Shown in pieces: positions 1 to 4,847 of a DNA stretch of 5,416 bases. The stretch comes from Anaerolineales bacterium. GTDB lineage: Bacteria; Chloroflexota; Anaerolineae; Anaerolineales; E44-bin32. Made by a program: the position numbers and the translations under genes. The stretch is from the NCBI GenBank assembly GCA_030673085.1, contig DAOVFE010000156.1:1-5416 (forward strand). The letters run 5' to 3'. Position 1 is the stretch's first letter. Each line of letters starts with the position of its first letter. The notes under the pieces were generated by a model. That model saw only the letters and a list, made by a program, of their open reading frames with translations. It had not been told where the DNA came from and ran no database searches.

Positions 1-180
1 GCCGTGGACAGCGTCCATGTTTCCGTATTTTCGCCAGATTCTATCTTGGCTGATAAAGAGGGCCAGCGACTTTGTAAGAAAATTGGCCGATACGAAAATG
101 GCAAGGATCTTAATAGTCTGGTATTGCTGAATAAGTTGATATCAGCTTGGATGGCTAATGAGGGTTTTAAGCCATCATAG
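1..180 (+). CDS. 3' end of an unidentified gene, possibly SGNH/GDSL-type hydrolase C-terminus
   Basis: A reading frame is open from the first base and stops at TAG 178-180, giving the last 59 residues of a protein whose start lies outside the window. I do not recognise it with certainty. Near its start is Asp-Ser-Val-His (residues 3-6), followed about 18 residues later by Gly-Gln-Arg-Leu. This recalls the Asp-x-x-His block near the C-terminus of SGNH/GDSL hydrolases, where a short helix with Gly-x-x-Leu follows the catalytic His. The rest is polar and helical, with no membrane segment. Two other frames are also open over part of this stretch (another plus frame, and a minus frame without a good start), so the frame choice rests on plausible protein composition and on the hairpin just after the stop. 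The gene converges on the minus-strand operon. The SGNH assignment is a guess from a short motif. Confidence 0.45.
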   Translation, partial: AVDSVHVSVFSPDSILADKEGQRLCKKIGRYENGKDLNSLVLLNKLISAWMANEGFKPS

Positions 181-185
181 AAGTT

Positions 186-209
186 CGAAATCCGATGATT
201 TCGTTCTTT
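186..209 (+). terminator. Candidate weak terminator after the left partial gene
   Basis: Six bases after the stop at 180 there is a perfect 7-bp inverted repeat, CGAAATC (186-192) and GATTTCG (197-203), with a 4-base loop. It is followed by TTCTTT (204-209). Position and T-rich tail fit an intrinsic terminator for the plus-strand gene, but the stem is AT-rich and the T-run is interrupted, so termination would be weak. Confidence 0.4.
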
Positions 210-304
210 GATTATGCCGGTAGAATGTTGGACTTACGCAAGGCAGCACCAAGCCGGTGAAGAGTCCGCCCAATCCAGATAAGCCCCCGTCTCTTCTGCT
301 TCTC

Positions 305-332
305 GGTTGATTTGCGTTACTTTACATCAACC
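305..332 (-). terminator. Stem-loop just beyond the 3' end of the minus-strand operon
   Basis: GGTTGAT (305-311) and ATCAACC (326-332) form a perfect 7-bp stem with a 14-base loop, starting six bases past the last stop codon (339-341) of the minus-strand operon. Read on the minus strand, no T-run follows, so this is not a canonical intrinsic terminator. It could mark or protect the 3' end of the operon mRNA. Read on the plus strand it is followed only by CTCATTTT. The inverted repeat is seen directly; the role is inferred from position. Confidence 0.3.
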
Positions 333-338
333 CTCATT

Positions 339-1649
339 TTAGATCCCTCGCCTGGGGGCGGTAGGTTGCGGCGCACGGCTCAGCCACGCGAGTTCTTTTT
401 CTACTAATAATGAAACCACGCCCCAAACGCCCTGGAAGGAAGTGCCCAACTCGGCTGCAATCTCGGCGATAGTACGCTCGCCGTCGCAACGTTCCATAAT
501 ATCGAAAAGGCGTCGATGCCCTTCCGGGTTGGTTCGGTAATCGATCCAGATATTATAGCCGGATGCAAATACCTCGCCCTTGAAGTTGTTAACTACGTAT
601 TGATTGTGATCCCAGGCTTGCAGCATTCCGATAACCACTTCTTTTGATTCCTCCAATCGCTCCTGGGTGATGACCTCGGGTGTGTCGAAGCTGGAGTGAT
701 ATTCATGAAAAGGGCGGGTCGGCGAATCGGGTGGTTCAACCCGCGAGAGCGAGAGCATTGGAACTCGCACACCTGGCGAATTAAACTGACGTTCGTCATT
801 GCAGATAATTGTCCGGTAATCATCCACATAACTATCGGGATCCAGGCCGCGCAGCGCGGTTGCAAACACTAAGTCAGGTTGGCTGTGAGGCTGGAATGAT
901 TGCTGGAGGGCATGGGCCGAGTCGTTGCCCAGCATTTCCAGAAACAGCCCGCCGACCATCTTGGGAATCAGTTCTTCGTGGTGGCTAAGGTAAGCCAGCG
1001 AACCAATCGTCTCTGGCAAGATTAGCAGACGATAGCTGTAATAGGGGCGCGGGCCTTGCAGTATTTCGCGTGCAGCTTCCAGGCCAACCACTGTGCCGGT
1101 GAGGTCGTCATTGGCCATCGCCGGGTGGCACAGATGGGCGACTACCATCATAATCTGATCGCTTTCACCAGGGATGACAACCTCTCCAACTTTCAAAGTC
1201 CCCGGCTCGAAGCTGGTTCGAATGACAACTCGATATTTACTATCAGTCAGTGCATCCCGCTGTGCTTGAGTGGCACAAAGTCCCCAATCACGATCATAGT
1301 ATTTAAAAATAAAAGGGATCGACTCGGGCAACCTGAGATTGACATGCAGGTGATCGAGCAGTTCATCCTGGCTGACCACGCCTTCAAACGGCAGCGAATA
1401 GGAGACAACGTGCAGTGGATGATCGGCATAGCTGAATAGGCGCTTCCCACTAAGCGTTTCGAGATATGCCTCGTGGCAGGTCCATTTCTCGGGAACTTTC
1501 CAGGTCCAACATGGCTCGCCAGTGGGGTACTCGTGAATCGTCATCGGTATTTCATCAGCCAGACGGCTCAGTGCACGATCAAAACCATCCGAAACAATAT
1601 TGCGTTTGAGTGGCCAGAGTTCTTCGATTAAATCCATCATATGGGTCAT
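339..1649 (-). CDS. DUF4910/DUF2172 aminopeptidase-like protein with C-terminal winged helix
   Basis: This 436-residue protein, normal for the family, resembles the DUF4910 proteins: M28-like zinc aminopeptidase folds with an inserted DUF2172 segment and a C-terminal winged helix. The inserted segment lies roughly at residues 46-130. The catalytic half carries Ala-His-Leu-Cys-His-Pro (171-176) and Asn-Asp-Asp (180-182), Glu213 in LPET, Glu238 in FLEML, Asn-Asp-Glu (284-286) and a late His-Glu-Tyr-His (315-318). These fit M28 metal ligands and the catalytic Glu, though exact roles are inferred. The winged helix spans about 355-423. There is no signal peptide or membrane segment, so it should be cytoplasmic. 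ATG 1649 is preferred because AAGGA lies six bases upstream; Met4 and Met5 are poorer choices. It is the last gene of the operon, 21 bp after the AAC(3)-family gene. The substrate is unknown; family members often sit in surface-polysaccharide or secondary-metabolite loci. Hydrolysis of an aminoacyl amide or peptide bond is the likely chemistry. Confidence 0.9.
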   Translation of the reverse strand: MTHMMDLIEELWPLKRNIVSDGFDRALSRLADEIPMTIHEYPTGEPCWTWKVPEKWTCHEAYLETLSGKRLFSYADHPLHVVSYSLPFEGVVSQDELLDHLHVNLRLPESIPFIFKYYDRDWGLCATQAQRDALTDSKYRVVIRTSFEPGTLKVGEVVIPGESDQIMMVVAHLCHPAMANDDLTGTVVGLEAAREILQGPRPYYSYRLLILPETIGSLAYLSHHEELIPKMVGGLFLEMLGNDSAHALQQSFQPHSQPDLVFATALRGLDPDSYVDDYRTIICNDERQFNSPGVRVPMLSLSRVEPPDSPTRPFHEYHSSFDTPEVITQERLEESKEVVIGMLQAWDHNQYVVNNFKGEVFASGYNIWIDYRTNPEGHRRLFDIMERCDGERTIAEIAAELGTSFQGVWGVVSLLVEKELAWLSRAPQPTAPRRGI

Positions 1650-1670
1650 GACTGATCCTTAGAAGAGGGA

Positions 1671-2468
1671 TTATGTTTGAGTTTTGGCTATATAACGGGC
1701 CATTGCCTCATCCCGGTTTCCGATTAGCGCCCAGGGGTTATTAGATAATAAGCGGTCAGCAGCAGAAACGAAATCGGTCAATCGGCATAGCGAAACTTGG
1801 CCGTAGTTAAAGGCTGCGAATGCCCACTTCCCTTCGGTCTGCAAGACATCTTGGATAGGGCTCAGTTTAAGCTGGGTTTCGATGCTCATGTCGCGCACGA
1901 ACATGCGGTAAGTACGCTCTTCCCAGCGTTTGTCGATCTTCACCTTTCCGCTGAAATCTTTCCAGTAGCGGTATGGCACATGAGCCCGCTGTTCGCTATA
2001 GTGGACCATGGAGACAGCCTGGATCTCGGCGCCAAGCAGGAGTAACTTGAAATCGAGCGCCAGCATGCGATCGAAAGGCGACTGGTCGTCGAATGCTGAG
2101 GGAGTATCTCGCCCAGCCAAGTCTTCGGCATAACGACCGATGGCGGCGATGGATTGCATCGGGTGATGTGATCGATGGGCATTTGGGCAGCGCCGAACCA
2201 ATTCAGAGAATACCCCCATTCCTTTGGACGGCGTCTTGTCGGGATCAAAGGGCGCACCGTTGCAGAAGTCGAAGTTGAAAGTCGGGACGACGACGGTGCC
2301 TGAGTTCCCGATAACAGCCTGCAAGGCAGTAAGGTACATTCCGGCGCCGCCTTCTGGACGTCCAAGAAACTGGAGAGCTGAATGCACCATCAAGCCGTCG
2401 CCAGGCACAATACCAGCGGATTTCAATGCGGTGATTACTTGCTTGCGGGTGACCGTGAGGATTCCCAT
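1671..2468 (-). CDS. AAC(3)-family N-acyltransferase (Antibiotic_NAT fold)
   Basis: A 265-residue protein of the aminoglycoside 3-N-acetyltransferase family, full length. Family marks in order: a Val-His-Ser segment followed by Gly-Gly (about 28-42), Gly-Thr-Val-Val-Val-Pro-Thr (57-63), Arg-Ser-His-His-Pro (99-103) with Ser-Ile-Ala-Ala-Ile-Gly (106-111), Leu-Leu-Leu-Leu-Gly (142-146), and His156-x-x-Glu159, the conserved H-x-x-E of the acyl-CoA/acceptor site, with Arg167 soon after. The family transfers an acyl group to an amine. Many members are not resistance enzymes but act in polysaccharide or natural-product loci. Here it lies 3 bp after the GNAT gene and 21 bp before the peptidase gene, inside an aminoacyl-carrier operon, so a biosynthetic amine acceptor is more likely than aminoglycosides. 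The donor could be acetyl-CoA or the carrier-bound aminoacyl group; the sequence cannot decide. The start at ATG 2468 has only a weak purine run (AGAAG) within the end of the GNAT gene, suggesting translational coupling. Confidence 0.92.
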   Translation of the reverse strand: MGILTVTRKQVITALKSAGIVPGDGLMVHSALQFLGRPEGGAGMYLTALQAVIGNSGTVVVPTFNFDFCNGAPFDPDKTPSKGMGVFSELVRRCPNAHRSHHPMQSIAAIGRYAEDLAGRDTPSAFDDQSPFDRMLALDFKLLLLGAEIQAVSMVHYSEQRAHVPYRYWKDFSGKVKIDKRWEERTYRMFVRDMSIETQLKLSPIQDVLQTEGKWAFAAFNYGQVSLCRLTDFVSAADRLLSNNPWALIGNRDEAMARYIAKTQT

Positions 2469-2471
2469 GTT

Positions 2472-2948
2472 CTATTCTTCTATGACTAGTCGCATTTGAG
2501 TAAGCTCTGTTTTAAAGCCTTGTTTCAGCCAGAATTTATGCCCCGGCTCATTACTAGAAAGGATTTGGACTTCGATGGATTGCACGTCTAGTGACTTGAA
2601 TTTATTCACTGCCAAGTCAACAAGCTTCGCGCCGAGGCCATGGCCGCGCAAGCTTTCATCGACATATAAATCAGAAATCTCACCTACAATCACACCGCCC
2701 AAGTAGGCAGGCACACGCTTTAGGCGGCCCATTAAAAACCCCAAGAGATCGTCCGATTGCTCCGCAAGCCATAAAAAGCTATAACGCCCCAGCGTGCGCT
2801 CAAAGGATTCTACCCATGCACGAGAGTCGTCTTCCGATGCGGGGAAAGCCAGGCCTAAATTGCGATGAAAGATATCCAGCTTTTCCCATAGATCAGCGAC
2901 GGCGGGCAAATCTTTCGCAGTTGCCTCTCTGATAATCAGATCCCGCAT
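2472..2948 (-). CDS. GNAT-family N-acetyltransferase
   Basis: A 158-residue single-domain GNAT acetyltransferase. The N-terminus (MRDLIIREAT) is a typical first strand. Motif A is strand Gly-Glu-Ile-Ser-Asp-Leu-Tyr-Val (89-96) followed by the acetyl-CoA pyrophosphate-binding loop Arg-Gly-His-Gly-Leu-Gly (101-106). Motif B is the strand around 124-130 with Ser-Ser-Asn-Glu (131-134) and Phe-Trp-Leu-Lys-Gln-Gly-Phe (139-145). The frame can be extended ten residues to ATG 2978, but ATG 2948 is the better start: GGGAGG lies about seven bases upstream, and the protein then begins as the family does. With this start the gene overlaps the end of the upstream ligase gene by 13 bp, and its stop is 3 bp before the AAC(3)-family gene. 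Substrate unknown; context suggests a small amine or an aminoacyl product of the operon. A general protein or antibiotic acetyltransferase cannot be excluded. Confidence 0.92.
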   Translation of the reverse strand: MRDLIIREATAKDLPAVADLWEKLDIFHRNLGLAFPASEDDSRAWVESFERTLGRYSFLWLAEQSDDLLGFLMGRLKRVPAYLGGVIVGEISDLYVDESLRGHGLGAKLVDLAVNKFKSLDVQSIEVQILSSNEPGHKFWLKQGFKTELTQMRLVIEE

Positions 2949-4132
2949 GACACACCCTCCCGCACTGCCTGTGGCCAAACTGTCTGGTCGAAGCCATACT
3001 GGGCGAGGAAGGCAAAGGCTAGGCGCTCAAGGCCAAATGCTATGCATCCGGTGTTGGCGAATGTTTCATCGGGCATGGAGATATGCATGCGCCGTCCGAA
3101 GAAGTCCTGATGGTAGTTGTATGAACCGATCGCGAGTCTATTTTCCCTGTAAGGCAATTGGGCTTGCACTTCGTATTTGAGTTGGAAAGCGCTCTGGAAG
3201 GCTGCTTGTTTCTTGAATTCGCCTACGAAAAATGGGTCATTGGCGCTTTCTACCTTATAGGCCAATCCCCAGGATTCATATAGCTTTGAGGCGCGATGGC
3301 TGGCGGTCTCGCGGTTCTCAAGCACAAAATCCTTCGGGCCGACAAAGATGATCTCATACATTGTGAAGTCCCACAGCCGGGTCAGGGAAGAGAGGTTGCT
3401 TGCTTCATAGCGGAAGCAGCGACCAACGGCAGTGGCGCATAGCGGTTCTTTGAGCTGTGAATGGTTCAAGGCCTCATAGAGGTGGAAGCATACCGCGGTT
3501 GATAGCAGTGCTCGCACTTTGGCGAAGGAATTGGGAGGAACTTCAAGGCCCTCATCGCTGCAATGAGCTTGGTTGGAAAAACGCTCGATCAGATCCAAAT
3601 CTTGACGCAAGTGGCTGGCAAAGGTTAAGGAATGAGGGAAGGAGTGGAAATAGTCTACCTGCTCAAGGAATTTGGCTGAAATTAAAGCCGGGAAACGATA
3701 GGGACGGGCATCGAATGTTTTTGCCAGGTCGACTAGCTGGCCTTCAAAGTAGGCTATTAGCCGGGTGAGCAAAGGGCCAAGAGAGAACATCCCCGGGCCT
3801 TCTTCATAGACTTCGCCGTGCTCCAGAAGCCAGGGCATGGGGTCTTTGCGATAAGGAACCATACGGTCGAGATGATCCTCAAGAACCTTGATCCGGGGCT
3901 TCAGGGCCCCACTTACCATGGCGTCGAGAAAATGATTAGCCTTGGCCTCGATTTCCTGCCGGCGGCTGTCAGGAAGTTCACTATCAAGAAAGAGGGTCAG
4001 GGAAGTTCCATCCGGGCTGATGATCGCCTTCTCCACCGACTCGTCAAGGTAGGCGAGTTTCGCCTGGACTTGGCCGATAAGAAATTCGGGTATGGCGGGA
4101 TCGGGATGCAGGATCAGGGTTGTGTTAGGCAT
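2936..4132 (-). CDS. Class II synthetase-like amino acid:[carrier protein] ligase
   Basis: A 398-residue homologue of the class II synthetase core (atypical seryl-tRNA synthetase type) that charges carrier proteins rather than tRNA. Motif 2 is Phe-Arg-Tyr-Glu (240-243); motif 3 is Gly-Leu-Glu-Arg-Leu (367-371). Cys215 (AVCFHLYE), Glu260 (MYEIIFVG) and Cys363 (TGCIAFG) are spaced 45 and 103 residues apart. That equals the spacing of the zinc ligands Cys131, Glu176 and Cys279 I recall for Bradyrhizobium Bll0957, which activates glycine. Tyr-Phe-His-Ser-Phe-Pro (161-166) is another family mark. The ligands lie 84 residues later than in Bll0957, so there is an extra N-terminal region of about 85 residues, predicted beta-alpha-beta-beta-alpha, of unknown role. 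No tRNA-binding arm is obvious. The frame extends to 4168, but ATG 4132 has AAGGAG seven bases upstream and overlaps the carrier-protein stop by 8 bp, so it is the preferred start. The partner should be that carrier protein; the expected reaction is ATP-dependent loading of a small amino acid onto its phosphopantetheine thiol. Confidence 0.92.
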   Translation of the reverse strand: MPNTTLILHPDPAIPEFLIGQVQAKLAYLDESVEKAIISPDGTSLTLFLDSELPDSRRQEIEAKANHFLDAMVSGALKPRIKVLEDHLDRMVPYRKDPMPWLLEHGEVYEEGPGMFSLGPLLTRLIAYFEGQLVDLAKTFDARPYRFPALISAKFLEQVDYFHSFPHSLTFASHLRQDLDLIERFSNQAHCSDEGLEVPPNSFAKVRALLSTAVCFHLYEALNHSQLKEPLCATAVGRCFRYEASNLSSLTRLWDFTMYEIIFVGPKDFVLENRETASHRASKLYESWGLAYKVESANDPFFVGEFKKQAAFQSAFQLKYEVQAQLPYRENRLAIGSYNYHQDFFGRRMHISMPDETFANTGCIAFGLERLAFAFLAQYGFDQTVWPQAVREGVSCGI

Positions 4133-4376
4133 TTTGGTTCTCCTTGAGATAGAGGCAGATGGTGTCAATACTAGTCAGCTCTGCAATTAAGTCAGCATCC
4201 AGTTCGAAGGCGAAGTGTTGCTCAAGCGCCATCAGAAGATCCATATGCCCCAGCGAATCCCATTGAGGAATGTCGCCGAAAGCGATATCATCGGCGAGTT
4301 GTTCTTTGGGAAGGTTAAAGGCATCTGCCATAATGGATTTGACGGCTGTTTGGTAATGATCAGATTGCTGGGCCAA
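4125..4376 (-). CDS. Acyl/aminoacyl carrier protein (phosphopantetheine-binding)
   Basis: A small acidic four-helix carrier protein. The signature Gln-Trp-Asp-Ser-Leu-Gly-His-Met-Asp (38-46) contains Ser41, the expected phosphopantetheine attachment site, followed by the recognition helix MDLLMALEQHF and the usual last helix ending in Tyr-Leu-Lys-Glu-Asn. From the TTG start at 4376 it is 83 residues, normal for the family. I prefer that start because GGAG lies six bases upstream. The frame stays open to a GTG at 4454 and an ATG at 4451 (109 or 108 residues), but those have no Shine-Dalgarno, add a Phe-rich tail unlike a carrier protein, and lie almost at the expected transcript start from the -10 box at 4469-4474. 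Its stop overlaps the ligase start by 8 bp, so the two are probably co-translated and are likely partners. It must be activated by a phosphopantetheinyl transferase encoded elsewhere. The function as carrier is firm; the start is less so. Confidence 0.9.
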   Translation of the reverse strand: MAQQSDHYQTAVKSIMADAFNLPKEQLADDIAFGDIPQWDSLGHMDLLMALEQHFAFELDADLIAELTSIDTICLYLKENQNA

Positions 4377-4468
4377 GATTGTCTCCGAGGGCGGCAAATA
4401 TTTTTCGGATGGGAAAAAGAAAATAACGCTTTTGATATTTGATAATGGCATCACGATAGAACGTGGCT

Positions 4469-4474
4469 ATTATA
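4469..4474 (-). promoter_or_regulatory. Candidate -10 box for the five-gene operon
   Basis: On the minus strand these six bases read TATAAT, a perfect sigma-70 -10 element upstream of the carrier-protein gene. No good -35 exists at 16-18 bp. The best match, TTCACA at 4489-4494, is only 14 bp away. There is no extended TG motif. The promoter may be weak or activator-dependent. With a start near 4462 the leader to the TTG start would be about 86 bases. Confidence 0.5.
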
Positions 4475-4526
4475 CTCTGTACCCGGTGTGTGAACATGCC
4501 CTTGGCTTGATTGCTAAGGCTCACAA

Positions 4527-4556
4527 TGTCATCCTGAGCTAAGCGAAGGGGCTGTC
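4527..4556. repeat. Copy of a dispersed repeat of the TCATCCTGAGC type
   Basis: The stretch contains TGTCATCCTGAGCTAAGCGA followed by AGGGGC. It closely matches a short sequence family I recognise as scattered through intergenic regions of Chloroflexota and other environmental genomes (TGTCATCCTGAGC with AAGCGAAGG). This window holds one copy, so repetition cannot be shown here. Recognition is from memory. Confidence 0.4.
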
Positions 4557-4610
4557 TTTGTGCAGACGGACTCCGATTTTATAGGGTTTGGATATCACAA
4601 GCTTGCGAAA

Positions 4611-4638
4611 AAGGCTATCGCCTTCGTTAAATAGCCTT
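4611..4638. other. Intergenic stem-loop
   Basis: AAGGCTAT (4611-4618) and ATAGCCTT (4631-4638) form a perfect 8-bp stem with a 12-base loop. An alternative pairing of CGAA...AGGC with GCCTTCG (4620-4626) is possible. On the minus strand the stem runs into five Ts, resembling a terminator, yet no minus-strand gene upstream needs one. Function unknown. Confidence 0.4.
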
Positions 4639-4660
4639 CTCAAAACGGATGTTGGGGATT

Positions 4661-4698
4661 TCACCGGTTGTGGAATTAACCTGGTGATTATTCTTTTT
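4661..4698 (+). terminator. Candidate intrinsic terminator upstream of the ssb promoter
   Basis: TCACCGGTT (4661-4669) pairs with AACC-t-GGTGA (4678-4687) as a 9-bp stem with one bulged T and an 8-base loop, followed by TTATTCTTTTT (4688-4698). Shape and tail fit an intrinsic terminator on the plus strand. No plus-strand gene is seen just upstream, so it may end a non-coding transcript or be left over from a displaced gene. Confidence 0.45.
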
Positions 4699-4730
4699 CA
4701 ACACTGTCAAATTGAGGTTAAAATTGAGGC

Positions 4731-4760
4731 TTGACAAAGGCAATTGAAAAGTAGTACAAT
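4731..4760 (+). promoter_or_regulatory. Sigma-70 promoter of ssb
   Basis: A perfect -35 TTGACA (4731-4736) is followed after 18 bp by TACAAT (4755-4760), one base from the -10 consensus. Transcription would begin near 4767, leaving a leader of about 80 bases before the ssb start. This is the strongest promoter in the window. Confidence 0.75.
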
Positions 4761-4767
4761 TGTTCTA
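4752..4767. promoter_or_regulatory. Near-palindrome over the ssb -10 box, candidate LexA operator
   Basis: TAGTACAATTGTTCTA is a 16-bp inverted repeat with one mismatched pair. Its core GTAC-AATT-GTTC differs by one base from GAAC-N4-GTTC, the core of Gram-positive-type LexA (SOS) boxes. It covers the whole -10 element, so a bound repressor would block RNA polymerase. ssb belongs to the SOS regulon in some bacteria. LexA identity is inferred; another dimeric repressor is possible. Confidence 0.45.
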
Positions 4768-4785
4768 GGACCGGCGGGAAAACTT

Positions 4786-4842
4786 AATTCTGTCACAGCT
4801 TCACGAGCTGGAATTGAAAATTTACTCCCCCCGGAAAGGAGT
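4786..4842 (+). promoter_or_regulatory. Structured ssb leader with Shine-Dalgarno inside a hairpin
   Basis: AATTC (4786-4790) plus CAGCT (4796-4800) can pair with AGCTGGAATT (4806-4815), a 10-bp stem interrupted by a 5-base bulge. Next, ACTCC (4824-4828) can pair with GGAGT (4838-4842), which contains the Shine-Dalgarno AAAGGAG used by the ssb start at 4848. The fold would hide the ribosome-binding site. Pairing is seen in the sequence; regulation is inferred. Confidence 0.3.
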
Positions 4843-4847
4843 TCCTC

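Larger units (their letters stand above)
4455..4847. other. Divergent intergenic region between the operon and ssb
   Basis: About 390 bp with no supported gene on either strand. It holds, in order: the operon -10 box (4469-4474); an imperfect hairpin at 4498-4520 (GCC-c-TTGGC against GCTAAGGC); a repeat-like segment (4527-4556); an 8-bp stem-loop (4611-4638); a terminator-like stem with T-rich tail (4661-4698); a 12-bp tandem duplication of AAATTGAGG (4709-4717 and 4721-4729); the ssb promoter with a palindrome; and a structured ssb leader. The number of inverted repeats between two divergent promoters is more than promoters alone require. It could mark a junction where the operon was placed upstream of ssb. 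Confidence 0.6.

Noticed and set aside
1..233. Minus-strand open frame across the left end
   Set aside because: It has no ATG or GTG start with a ribosome-binding site, and the plus-strand frame gives a more protein-like product followed by a hairpin.
2949..2978. Longer start for the GNAT gene at ATG 2978
   Set aside because: The ten added residues are unlike a GNAT N-terminus, and ATG 2948 has a strong GGGAGG at correct spacing.
4133..4168. Longer start for the ligase at ATG 4168
   Set aside because: ATG 4132 has AAGGAG seven bases upstream, and the added 12 residues lie wholly inside the carrier-protein gene with no ribosome-binding site of their own.
4125..4454. Idea that the carrier and ligase are fatty-acid or tRNA enzymes (AcpP, SerRS)
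   Set aside because: The carrier has WDSLGHMD rather than the AcpP-type DSLDTVEL, and the ligase has no obvious tRNA-binding arm and matches the carrier-ligase zinc-site spacing.
4489..4494. TTCACA as the -35 of the operon promoter
   Set aside because: It lies only 14 bp from TATAAT, too short for normal sigma-70 recognition.
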